64,000 nucleotides of DNA from Vermamoeba vermiformis (lineage: Eukaryota; Tubulinea; Echinamoebida). A model generated the notes under the pieces. That model made no database searches, was not told the DNA's origin, and worked only from the letters and a program-made list of their open reading frames with translations. Of this stretch, positions 48,451-59,895 are shown one piece after another. The stretch covers positions 186,001 through 250,000 of the forward strand of contig JBEWZL010000282.1 of NCBI GenBank assembly GCA_045837725.1. Reading direction: 5' to 3'. How positions within the stretch are numbered: the first letter of the stretch is position 1; every line of letters begins with the position of its first letter. A program made the position numbers and the translations under genes.

Positions 48451-50585
48451 ATGGACTTTGATACTCTCCCGAATGAGTTGCTCCTTGCTATCTTTTCTGA
48501 AGTTAGCCAAATCAAGCCAATTATAAGTATTTCGCGCGTGTCGAAGAGCTGGAGAAGAGTGTCGTTTGATCCTGCGCTATGGAAGGTAAATTATTTTTAA
48601 TAATTAGGATTTAATCGAAACTCGATCGAGTGTCCAATACCTGTTATTAATAATGGCATTTTAATTGAACAGAAATTTTACCAACGTTATTATCCACTGG
48701 ATCCGTTAGTTCCGTCCGATAACCAGTGGTATCTTGCATTCGTGAACAAACATAAATTATTTCAAGCGATGCGTCATGATAAGTATGTGTCAGCTCAAAT
48801 CTAGATCTCATCTGTATTTTCAAATAGTGCTATAATAATCTTGATTTCTCGTAGCGTTACAATCCGCTCACTATTTTCAAAAGAGAAATTGCTGGACGCG
48901 TTACAAGACTTGTCATTTTCGACTGAAGTGTCCTTGTTTAAAGACACGGTGGTAGTAACACCACAAACATATTCACGCGGGGATGGCTATAATTATTACA
49001 AAGAGCTTGGCTGCCATCTTATTAATTTTAGAACCGAAGAAATGAGGGTAAGGATCCGCATGCGGCTTTATTTCTGTACTCAACACTTTAAACTAGATTC
49101 TCAGTCATGAATACTACGTCAAGGTATATGGAGATTACACAGCATTAATTGTAAGGCAATATCTTCAGTCTACGCTCAAGATCTGGTAGTTTAAATGTTT
49201 GTTTCTAGGATCTCGCGCAAAAAGACCAATCAATCAAAATGACAGTTATTAAGACTCCAAATACCCTCGAGGATATAAACGAATCAGATGTGATCCGAAA
49301 TGAGTACGAGTTAGCAAACACACGCGAGTGGATTTGGAACAGAGATCTCAAAACGCCTTCAATGCTTTATAAAGAAGACCAGGAGTAAGTAATAAGTTAT
49401 AAACATTATATGTGGTCCAATTGCGTCTTCAGCAACTATTTTTTCAACTGGAGTACTGGAGAACGACATCCGCTTTTAAACTTTAAGCGCGGAATGTTGT
49501 ACAAGGATTTAATCATTGAACTCATCGATGATAAAACCGCGAGAGTAATTAAAGATAGTATTGAGCTGCATAGATATGATTTCGAACACAAAATTGAAGC
49601 TGTTTGTACGAACGAGAATTTGGTACGCGTCGGATCTGGTCAGCTTCGTTAATTAATTCTGCTTCTAGATCGCATTCGCTATAGCTAGAGACGAAGTCGT
49701 CCATATTTTTGATATGAAAACCGACCAGCGAACCTCCTTGAAGATCCCGCATCTAACTCCTCATGAACACAGCGTTCGCGAGAGACTTGGCGGAACACTG
49801 CGCGGTGCAATCAAACCTCGATTATACCTGTTCGATGACATACTAGTCATAACATTACATAGCTTGATCTACTTCTACGACATAAACAGAACAAAAGAAT
49901 TGCTCAAGATCTCGTTGCAACTCCGCTGGCCAGTGCATCATGTACTGCGAGTAAGATCCGCTCATTTGTATGAATATATATACTAATTTTATATTAGGCC
50001 TCATCTACTGAATTTATATGCCGTGCCGGTTTGAATATTTTGGTGATTAGAATTGAAGTAGATCCCAATCCGATCAAAATCCTAAAGATGCCGCCAAAAT
50101 CTGATATAACTGTATGTGGATGATATATTATAACTATTTATATAAAACTAACTGCAACAGAAACTGTCAATCAACGGATCCAAATTTAATGCCGAAGTAT
50201 TGGCACTAGACCATACTCCATTCTTAAAATCGTTCTACTTTGTGAATAACGACCGACAGAGGTAGTAATAACGTAATTATAATGTCTTTATTGAACGTCT
50301 AAACTCAGGTTCGGAGTAATTTATAATATCAATTCTGAGGAAGAAGTTAACACGAGAGCGATGGAATTATTTACAATATTACCAAATAAGGAAAGAATAA
50401 CCAGTATTGTTCACTTTAAATGTAAACGGAGTACCATACCTTCGAAAGAGCATGAACAAAGCAAACCGATCCGTGGCCCAGCAATTATTTTCTGCGAGCA
50501 ATTCATGAACGATCGATGGCAATATGCCACGCCTGAACAATGGCCTGATGTCATTATCGATTTTCAACTAAACATTAACAAGTAA
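48451..50585 (+). CDS. F-box protein with possible beta-propeller-like C-terminus
   Basis: Multi-exon gene starting MDFDTLPNELLLAIFSEVSQ. Residues 3-45 form an F-box (LPNELLLAIFSEV...SRVSKSWRRVSFDPALWK), which would bind Skp1 in an SCF ubiquitin ligase. The remaining part (about 480 residues in all) has alternating beta-type segments such as IAFAIARDEVVHIFDMK, RLYLFDDILVITLHSLIYFY and FICRAGLNILVIRIEV. That suggests a repeat propeller or similar substrate-binding domain, without clear WD or Kelch signatures. The end is WQYATPEQWPDVIIDFQLNI. The substrate is unknown. It starts 67 nt after the duplicated helicase/tRNA fragment. Confidence 0.8.
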
Positions 50586-50629
50586 CGACGAGTCTAGTGG
50601 ATCCAAGGAATGATAGCTCAGATCTATTG

Positions 50630-50641
50630 TGACACGTGTCA
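50630..50641. repeat. Palindrome TGACACGTGTCA
   Basis: Perfect 12-bp palindrome with a CACGTG core, between the convergent ends of the F-box and peptidyl-tRNA hydrolase genes. It matches the palindromes at 28772 and (variant) 21035. Confidence 0.7.
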
Positions 50642-50755
50642 AACCAAAGTTCCGATGGCACTACCTAACCGTTATATATGCCAAATAAAGCCCTCTTTGA
50701 GTTTTCATTGCACAAAAAGCATTGTTCTAATGACGTTTTATACATGAGTGAAAGG

Positions 50756-51916
50756 CTAGTACAAGTCAAGCTTGCCAGTGACTTGGTCAACAAGATGTTC
50801 AGGTCCTATTAATAGCACAGTAAGTACTCGGCACCTACTCCTATATTAAAGTGGTATCGTACCTGCCACTGCTAATACAGTCGATGTGCCGGCCTCCACT
50901 TGTGTTCGACCCGCGTCTCTGACACGATGCGTCGGCAAGCCCAATTCAATAGCTCTACGCTCTAATTGCTCCCTAAAACAGCGTCCAATCAGTTTAAATC
51001 GATCGTTAATTAACCTCTAATTACATTTGTTCTTTGCCATCAATCTTCACAACCACCTTCTTTTCACCACTGCGCTCCCATTCAGATAACACGCCAGGGC
51101 TCGAACTCAACATTCGCTTGTAGATGCCTTCAGGTATAATAAATATATTAGTATAGTACTTAAGTGTTGTTATTATGTATGGCGTACCTAACGTGCCATG
51201 ACTGCACTGAGCGGCTATTTTTCCGATGCCCATTTTTAAGTCCGCTCGAACACACAACACTAATTTATGACCTGAACTTGAATTCTTATATATTTGTTCC
51301 AATAAATCATCGGAAAATCTAAAACAGAAAAATGAGTTTCGAATAAAAAAATGCTATTTTTGGGATCTGGCTTACATATTAGCAGAAGGCGATGTAAATG
51401 ATTTCTTAGAATTAATGTGCTTGCCAGTGAGCGGCTTATCAATATCGGGGTCATCTCCGTGCTCTAACAGCCAATTCATAGCGGATTCAGCAGACGAGTT
51501 GTCCGTCAGTACGAGCGCCTTAATAACTCTGTTTTCTGGGAACCCCATTTCAACCAAATGTGATAAAAATATTGGATTGACGTCGTATTCTGGTTTACTA
51601 GACTCTTTGTTGTTATTTAACGGAATTTTTGTGTTGCTCGTTGATTTTTCGTTTGAAGGAAGTGACATTTTTAGCGCTTGTGAGAGTTCGTCATCAGAAT
51701 CGTAGTTATTTTCTGGCTTCTATAGTCATAATTAATACGGATATAATATTTAACGTCATAATAAGCGCATGGAATTGAATTCTAATTTTTGAATTTTCCA
51801 AATAAATATTTAAATTAAATCTAGTGCTTGCAAATCGCTAATTTCACGTGAATAAATTCATATAAGCTTATCATTATAATTTAAAATATTATTCGTACTT
51901 CTGGCTTTGGTTCCAT
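50756..51916 (-). CDS. Peptidyl-tRNA hydrolase 2 with UIM and UBA domains
   Basis: Minus-strand gene starting MEPKPE (51914..51916) and ending at 50756. After a short first exon, [16 protein letters not shown] forms a ubiquitin-interacting motif. A UBA domain follows ([20 protein letters not shown], then [14 protein letters not shown]). The C-terminal PTH2 domain includes [43 protein letters not shown] and [23 protein letters not shown]2 releases peptides from peptidyl-tRNA; UBA-linked forms are known in fungi and protists. The extra UIM suggests recruitment to ubiquitylated partners (inference). Confidence 0.9.
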
Positions 51917-52206
51917 TTCAAAGACTTAAGTCTGTGAGATCTCGGTTGATTACAAATAATTCTTTGGGAAGTTTAGTAGCAGTTGTATATTATAGTTAGA
52001 AAGGCTGTGTTGCTTTACTAACAAAATGTGATTAGCTGAATGGCGAAAAAAGAAATTTCATACGCCGCTATTTACCAGGGCTCAAAACAGGATCAGATCT
52101 GTTTGCGCTGGCGACTAATTATTGCTTGTTATTACTGTAATAGATCTACACGTTTCAAGATTCGACCGAACGTATTTTTGCTTTTTTAAAATACGAATCT
52201 TGAATA

Positions 52207-55200
52207 ATGGCAACGGCAGGATCTTGGAAGGCGATTCAGCCCAAGCTGAGCGATACAGTGATGAAAATCATTCACGAAAAATTTAAATTTGAAACAATGA
52301 CTCCTGTGCAAGCTGCTACTATCCCAAAATTTTTAGAAAATAAGGATGTCGCTGTCGAGGTAATTATAATGATTATTTAGGGCGTAAAATATTATAAATA
52401 TCGATACGTACTTTCAATCAATTATTTCCAAGCTTTAAATAATATTTTTAAAATCAGATCTTGCGATCCATCCAAGATCGCAAATTAATAATTCGGATCT
52501 CGTCACGTAAATTAAACAATAAAATATCATTAATAAATCTATATTATTTAGGCTCCTACAGGCTCAGGCAAAACATTATCATTCGTCGTGCCCGTGATCG
52601 AACGACTTTTGAAACGTCAAGCAGAAGACGGACCGTTGAAAATGAACGAAGTTGGTGCTCTTATCATTACACCAACTAGGTAATATTAATATACTATACC
52701 TTCGCTATTAACCGAAATTACTAACCAATTTTTCGTCGTGATCCTGATCTGACATTTATTTTTCAGAGAACTCTGGAGCAGATCTCAGAAGTGGCTAAAA
52801 TATTTACCGACGAGACAGGCTTTGGTCTATTACTATTAATAGGAGGCACTGATGTCACTGAGGATGTGAAAGCTTATCGCGAACACGGCGCTAATATTAT
52901 TGTCGCTACACCGGGCAGATTGGACGATTTTACCAACAGAATTAACGACATTAAGTTCAAGACATTAGAAGTGCTTATATTAGACGAGGCTGATAGGTAA
53001 GACAAATGCTCTAATAGATTTATATAATCGGATCCCGATCGCTGCTTAAAATGTTTCAGAAACCTAACTAAAATATTAGGTTGCTTGATATGGGCTTCCA
53101 TATGAAGATTACTACTATCTTGCAACGTCTACCTAAGCAAAGAAGAACAGTACGTACCGACAGATCCGATCGCGAACGAAAATTGCTTTCTGAATATTCT
53201 TTTAGGGCTTATTCTCGGCTACTCAGACCAAAGAAGTATCAGAGCTTATGAAAGCAGGCCTAAGAAACCCTTATAAGATCACTATTAAAGTCGAAGAAAA
53301 AGACACCAACAAAACTCAAACCGTTCCTGCTTCGTACGTGGTCTTTAAATCCGCTCTTATTAGTTACTAATATTACAGTTAACATAGATTAACGAATTAT
53401 TATATGACTGTTGATCCTGACGAGAAGATCCCGCAATTAGTACACTTTTTGAAACAACACAAAGACAAGAAAATTATTTTATTCTGTCTCACTTGCGACT
53501 ACGTCAATTTCATATGGAAGGTAAGTACATATCGTATTTTAATACTAATATAATTATACTAACGTCTCTAATGTAGATCTTGAGAACTATTGACGAATTA
53601 CAATCAATTCCCGTTCTGTCTCTTCACGGAAAAATTCCCCATAACAAACGAACAGGTAATAGCGAGTAAAATAATACCACGGCGATAATAGACTAATTAT
53701 ATTATAGAGGTCTATAAGAAGTTTGTTGAAGTTTCAGCGTCAGTGCTCGTGTCATCTGACGTCGCTGCACGAGGACTTGACATGCCCGACATTGATTGGA
53801 TCGTGCAGTAAGCAATACGATACTATTATACATCATAATGATACTAATGGTACACTTGTCGTAATCTAGACTGGATCCGCCACAAGATCCCGCAGCATTT
53901 GTTCATCGAGTTGGTAGAACAGCACGCATGGGTCGTCAAGGCCACTCTCTCGTGTTTCTAAATAGCAACGAGATCACTTATTTAGGTACGAAATGTAGCT
54001 GTTCCAATTACACTTGATGCTAACATTAGGTGCAGAACTATTGAAGCTGCGACGCGTACCAATCAACGAAATGCCGAAACAGACTGGCGTTGAGAATGTA
54101 CTCACAAAGATCAAGAACGACATTATGAAAGACAGAGAGTACATGGAAAAGGTGCGTGCCAGTGACAGATGGAGTCCATTATTAACACGTATTGACAGAG
54201 CGTCGCTGCTTTTGTCTCATACATCAGCGCGTACAAACAACATCAAGCACACTACATCTTTCAGTTGCGTGACTTGGACTTGGCGAAATTGGCGAATGGC
54301 TTCTGCATGTTGAGAGTAAGTACAAACAACTAAATTGAGGTCCTCCAACGGGTCGGGACCGTGAAAAAGTGGTCCAGCAAAATCAACAAGGCACTCATGG
54401 TCTAGGGGCATGATGTGTGGCATGACACGCTGTCTTTCACTCCCTGTAAAATCAACAAGGCACTCATGGTCTAGGGGCATGATGTCCGCCTGCCACGCGG
54501 GCGACCCGGGTTCGATTCCCGGTGAGTGCATTCTTTTTTTGCCTTTTGACCTTCTTCTCTCCTCGTTCGCCTGTTTGCTGAGGTCTTGTTCCATCTTTCA
54601 TTTTGCCTCCTTTTATGAACACACTTTCTCTTACGTTTATGTTTGAACTTTGTACTCACAAAACAATGACAGATGCCTCGCATGTCCGAGATCAGGAGCG
54701 TACCTGAAGGTTTCGTCGAGTTGCCCCAAGAGAAGATCGACGCTGTGCCCTACAAAGACAAGAAGCGCGAGAAAGCTCGCAAAGAAAAGCTCGCTCAGGC
54801 TAAAATCGAAGAACAACAAAAGAAAGAAGAACGCGAGCGAATGAAGAAAGAGAAGTACGAACAAGATCAAATTAATAGAAAGAGAAATCAAGAGATGAAG
54901 AAACGAAAATTAGAACAATTGTACGACGATGAAGATGACGAGGAAGATATGCGCCGTGAAGCTCGTCTGCTTAAGAAACTGAAGCGCGGTGAGATTACCG
55001 AAGAAGAGTTTGAATTCGCTGTTGGTGAAAAAGATATGGAAGCGGAGTTTGATGGCGAAGGCGATGAACGCGCAGATCCAAAGAACGAAGACGGAAACGA
55101 AGAAGCGAATCCAGAAGATAACATGGAAGAAGACCCTGTCGAAGACAAAGAAGAGGTTAGCAATAACAACGACGGCTCAGGACAAGCCACAAATAAGAAA

Positions 55201-55248
55201 AAGAAGAAAAAGAAAAAGAAGAAGGCCAAGTCGAAGCCAATCATGTAA
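52207..55248 (+). CDS. DEAD-box RNA helicase DDX55/Spb4
   Basis: Multi-exon gene starting [20 protein letters not shown]. Helicase motifs appear in order: [65 protein letters not shown] and [10 protein letters not shown]. Spb4-type C-terminal segments follow: [20 protein letters not shown], then [18 protein letters not shown]. The end is a long charged coiled tail with a poly-Lys run (191 residues from 54673). Spb4/DDX55 acts in 60S ribosome assembly. As read, the frame slips near 52774: REL is followed by TG and then GAG CAG ATC, one base short of RELxEQI. The intron 54316..54672 holds a tRNA-Gly gene on the same strand. Confidence 0.9.
54379..54485 (+). repeat. Tandem partial tRNA-Gly duplication
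   Basis: A 38-nt unit (AAAATCAACAAG plus the first 26 nt of tRNA-Gly) occurs at 54379..54416 and again at 54448..54485, where the full tRNA continues. The upstream copy is only the 5' part and cannot fold. The inverted copy at 48 kb has a single unit. Confidence 0.85.
54460..54530 (+). tRNA. tRNA-Gly(GCC), inside a helicase intron
   Basis: 71 nt with complete cloverleaf: acceptor GCACTCA/TGAGTGC, D-arm region TGGTCTAGGGGCATGA, anticodon stem TCCGC/GCGGG with loop CTGCCAC (anticodon GCC), T-arm CCGGGTTCGATTCCCGG and discriminator A. TTCTTTTTTT follows as pol III terminator. It sits in the same orientation as the helicase, in intron 54316..54672. Confidence 0.96.
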
Positions 55249-55409
55249 AAATAAAACATGCGGATCTAATATTAACAAAATTAGTTTATTGTTGTAACAA
55301 AAGGGGTTTTAATATTGTTTTCCTGTTATTCGCATTCGATGAAGGAATAACAAAAGGTTTTGTATCGCCACAAATACTTGCGCAAGAAAATTTGAATCCA
55401 GATCTGATC

Positions 55410-58400
55410 TTAGTTCTTCTTTTCGCGCACTTGGTTGACATAACGCAAAGTGCGGTTTCCGAAGAAGATCAAAGGCATAGCCAAAGCAGCAGCGTAGTAG
55501 AGAGCTTGGAACATGTTCAAAGCCAACCAGTATTGGAACAACAAGGCCAACATCAAACCAAAAGTGACTTGGAATCCAACGGCGGGCAAGAAAGCAGCAC
55601 CAGTGGGGAAGTCACGAATGTTAGCACCGACAGTCAAGAGCTGCATATACAAATAAATTAGTTCACTTGTAAGCATTAGCGAGCTTGAAAAGGAATTCGG
55701 TTTTTTTTTTTTTTCGGATCGAATCTGGTTACTTACACCAATGAGAAGGAAGGCGAGAGGAGCCAAAGTCAAACCAGTGAAGAGGGTTGACAAAGTGGCA
55801 GGAGGACGCTTCTCAGGGGTAGCAAAGACGTGTTGAATCTCGGGCAAGAGAGTGGAGGTGGAAGCAGATTTGGGCTTGGCAGATCCAACCTCGACATTGA
55901 CGTTAGCGGCGTGCAACACGATGGCATTCTCGGCGAAGGGATCACCCAAGACAAGTTCGAGCTTGTATTGACCCTTGATGAACAAGTGGGCAGTCTTGTC
56001 AAAGTTCTGTTACAAGTAAGATTTTGTTAGTCAAAGTGACCGTTACGAAGTTGCCAGATCGAGCTTAAAAAATTGAATTGAATTGTCTCAGCAACACTTC
56101 TCGACTACTTACCACGCTCCATTTGTAAGCCTTGGACTTGGCGTCGTATTTGCCAACAAAAGTAACGGCATCTGCGTTCTCTTCCTTAGGGATCAACTTC
56201 AAGTGAGCTTGCTTGACTTGGATCGAGCCAGCATCAGCGCGGAGAGCAGCAACGAAGTGCAAGTTGGTTTGACCAGCGGCGACGGAGACTGAAGGGGCAG
56301 CAGTCTTGCCAGTAGGGTCAACAGCAATGCGGCGCGTGTTGGCGGATTTGTCGTCAACTTCAGAACTGTCGCTCAAATGGGCCTCAACGGATTGCAAAGC
56401 AATCTTGGTGGCAACACGAACGACGCGCTTGGTGGAAGTAGTCGATTGGTAGTCCTTGCTAGGAGCAGTAACGCTCAAGTCCAAAGTGTAAGCACCAGCA
56501 TCCGGCTTAGATGCGAGCAAGTTATAAGCAAAAGTAGCGTCAGCGGACTCAGTCAACTTGACGTTAGTGGCAACAGCTTCCTTCTTAGCGGGAGTCGAGG
56601 CCTTGTTGATTTGAACGGCAGCCTTGGAGACGGGGTGGCCGAACAGATCAGTAACGCGGAGCTAATGAGGCAAAAAATGGTTAGAATAATATTCTATTAC
56701 GATATAATAGTGTTAATATTTAATTTTGATTTTAAAATGTAATTCATTGCTCAAGTATAATATGTTGAGCAAGATCCGTTTTGTAAGGATTTATAAGATC
56801 GGTTATAAGTAGTGTAAATGCTTTAATTATGAACTTACCTTGACTTCGCCGTTCTTCTCAGACAACGTAGAGGTACCTTCAACGACAGAGACCACGAGAG
56901 GTTGAGGTCTAACGCTAGCAACAGCATTCAAGCCGAGAACGAGAGCTTGACCTTCGCTAACAGTGCCGACGTTCTTGTGTTGCACGAGGTACTCAGCGAT
57001 GTTCGAGACGTGAGCCTAGAATCACATATTAATAAAACAACTCTAAAATCGGATCCAGTACGCGAAAAAAATTAAAATAAAATTAAGTTCATTTTTTGAG
57101 CCTTTAAGGAGCTCAATTAATATTTAAGTATTGATCAGTCATGAATAGTCCACCTTTACATCTTCGGAACGAGGAATTCATTTTCATCATTTCAATATTA
57201 TTGATTCGTATAATTATTCTCATGCTTATTGTACTTACGTCAGTGACTTCCTTGACACCCTTGTCCTTGCGAACAACGTTGGTGTATGAAGAAACACCAT
57301 CAATGAGAGTAGCAGTGGTTCTCAAGGGAGAAACAGATCCGTCCTAAAAAGAATTGAGTTAGCACTAAGATACTGTAAAATAGCATATAATCCATATGTT
57401 CTCGTAAACGCATATGCCTTTGAGTAAAATAGCCGAATAATATTATTAAATTATGCAAGCACAAAGAGAATTAAGCTGGTGATTTGTAACGGCTTGGATA
57501 ACCCTTCAATATTGCCTAATGTGGCTATAGTAATACTTACAACGTGCTTGAAGACCAAACCAGTGCCTTCGACTTGATCACCGCTCTTCATGGTAGCACC
57601 AATGCGAGATGCGACACCGTCGATCTTGGTACGTTCGCTCTCGTCAGCGTGCTTGAACAAGCTAGACAAAGTCTTCAAAGCAAGACCAGTCCAGTAGGCT
57701 GATCCTTCATCACTGTCGGCGTTCAACTTGAACAAACCTTCCTTCTCATTCAACAAGTTGAGCAAGTTACCCAATCCAGCCAAAGCCTTCTTAGAATCAA
57801 CGGTGGTGTGGCCCTAATGGCGTAAAAATATTTTAAAATTTATTATAGGCAAATAAAATACTGCGGATACGATTTGTAATAACGAACTTGTGATCGAGCA
57901 GCAGATTTCAAAAAAAGTTCATTAAGCACGCTTTAAATGCAGTACTTACGTTAGCTTGCAAAGCTTCCCAAGTAGCAACAGCGCGGTAGAAGTCAACAAC
58001 GTTATCGCCGCTCAAACCAGCGCTGATCTTCTTTGTCACGTCATCGGAGACTTTCTCGCCACATTTAAGTGCTTCCAAAACAGCAACAGCGTGATAGATT
58101 GACTCCAAATCACCGTTGAGGGCTGTGTATAATACAAATAAATAAGTATTGATTGTATGTGATGACAAGGCGAATCTGAAAAATTTTTGTTGCGAGATGA
58201 AAATAAATATCTCGATACAATACGCATCATCCACGCATTTGCAGCAAAATATTATCATAGGTGCTAGATATAGTGTTATTGTACTAATTTCCTAGCGCTA
58301 AGATACTACGCCAAAATTATTTTTGAATCTATTATTATTTTCCTTCTTCGCAACGAATAACTGCTGTTAATATTCTCCATGCGTGTAATCCATCACAGAT

Positions 58401-58681
58401 ACAATTAATAAATAATTTTGATATTATTACTCACCAGTCTTGGCGTAAGAACAAACAGAAGCTTGATTCGGGATGGTAGCCTTCAATTGTTGCAAGGCAG
58501 CAACAGCATCGTGAGTATCCTTAATCTTGCCGTTGAATGAACCATCCTTAGATTGAGCCTTGTTAATCAGTTGCTGTAAAGCTGCTGAGTCAGAGGATGA
58601 GAAAAAATCTGAGACTGCAGCCAAGCCAGAGAGGGCCAATACGCCCAATAATAATATAGACAGCAAGGTCGATGACCTCAT
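55410..58681 (-). CDS. Ribophorin II / Swp1 subunit of oligosaccharyltransferase
   Basis: Minus-strand gene of about nine exons starting MRSSTLLSILLLGVLALSGL, a signal peptide. The luminal part includes DGSFNGKIKDTHDAVAALQQ, LESIYHAVAVLEALKCGEKV and AYWTGLALKTLSSLFKHADE. It also includes the beta-rich segment DLFGHPVSKAAVQINKASTP. The C-terminal membrane domain carries several helices (LSTLFTGLTLAPLAFLLIG, GFQVTFGLMLALLFQYWLAL, AALAMPLIFFGNRTL) and ends REKKN, a KKxx-like ER retrieval signal. Ribophorin II is a core subunit of the ER N-glycosylation complex. Length (about 650 residues) and layout are normal for the family. Confidence 0.93.
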
Positions 58682-58880
58682 TTCTGTGGCTTATCTAAAA
58701 ATAACAAAACAACAACACAGGCTCCGTCCAACAAGCCATAAAAAATATCTAGGTTTGGTCAACGTTTGGTCAAAGCCAAAGTAACCAACCGGATGTAGCT
58801 TCAGTTACAGCAAATTAAGTTTATTTACATGATAGTTTGAGTATATTATCTTAAAGGAACGGTATTAAGCTCAATTACAT

Positions 58881-59666
58881 CTATTCGCCGAGTTGTTCCT
58901 TCATCTGAGCAATTTTCTTCTTCTTGTCTTCCAGATCGACCGGCTTCTTGGCAAGGTGACCCTTGTTGGCTTGATAATACAAAACTGTCAAATATCTGCA
59001 AATAATTGCGTTAGTAACTCTGCTAATAGCACAAACTAATTTCAAAGGCTTACGGTGTTACGCGTGATCGCGATCTCACCATGAATGATTCTAAATAGTA
59101 AAATGAGCTTACCTTCCCATAACGTTGAAGCCAGACAAATGATCTACTGCGTTTTTAGCGTCAAAAATGTCTTCGTACACGACAAATGCTGTGCCTTTTG
59201 TTTCTGGCTTCGTGCCGCTAGATTGAGTAATCGTTAGCATCAATATTTAGCATTATTAAATATCATACACGTGTGTAATGATTTTGGTATAGTTATTAAG
59301 CCTATTATGAATGAGATAAGAGCACTTACATCCTGATTTGACGGATGGCACCGTAGCGACCAAAGACGTCGTACATTTCGTCTGAAGAAATTTTGTAAGG
59401 CAAGTTCTTGACATATAAGATACGATTAACGTCCTTCGGCAATTTTGTCTGTTAGAATAAGGTTAAGGAAAAAATAATAATTATTGGTAATTGTAAAATA
59501 ATTATTCTGTTGCCAGCATTAAAATAGGCATTATCAATATGATACAGCACTATAATTATTAATAAAAGCATTATTATTGCTGATTAATGCGTCGATTATG
59601 AATTGGATCGTTGAATGGTTGTTTTGTTGAAAAGGATACTGCCGCTCTCTTTGATGCCAAAGCCAT
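58881..59666 (-). CDS. Splicing factor SF3B6 (p14), RRM protein
   Basis: Four minus-strand exons beginning with a nine-codon first exon (59640..59666, MALASKRAA) spliced to [20 protein letters not shown]. The single RRM has RNP2 ILYVKNL and RNP1-like [10 protein letters not shown], then [17 protein letters not shown]. The C-terminus is [20 protein letters not shown] and ends MKEQLGE. SF3B6 contacts the branch-point adenosine region within U2 snRNP. The tiny first exon matches the usual short N-terminus. Confidence 0.93.
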
Positions 59667-59895
59667 TATTATAATATACAAAAGGTGAGTAGTGTTACAC
59701 TAGGCTCAAAGAAATACAATAAAGCCCGAGTTTGAAACAGACAAGAAAAGTTTGCTGCAGAATTTTTCAGGGCAGCTGAACTCTTCAATTTAATAGCAAA
59801 GTATGACGCCAAGAAGGCTTTTGTATTAGATTATGCATAATATTGAGGGTTTAGGAAACAGGGAGGTAATTTACTTTCAGATCAAGTACAACCAC

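Noticed and set aside
48080-48526. Plus-strand 148-residue frame through the tRNA-Gly copy
   Set aside because: Translates the reverse of a tRNA and a pseudogene fragment; the true F-box start is at 48451 in another frame.
54217-54594. Minus-strand 125-residue frame
   Set aside because: Antisense shadow of the helicase exon, partial tRNA and tRNA-Gly.
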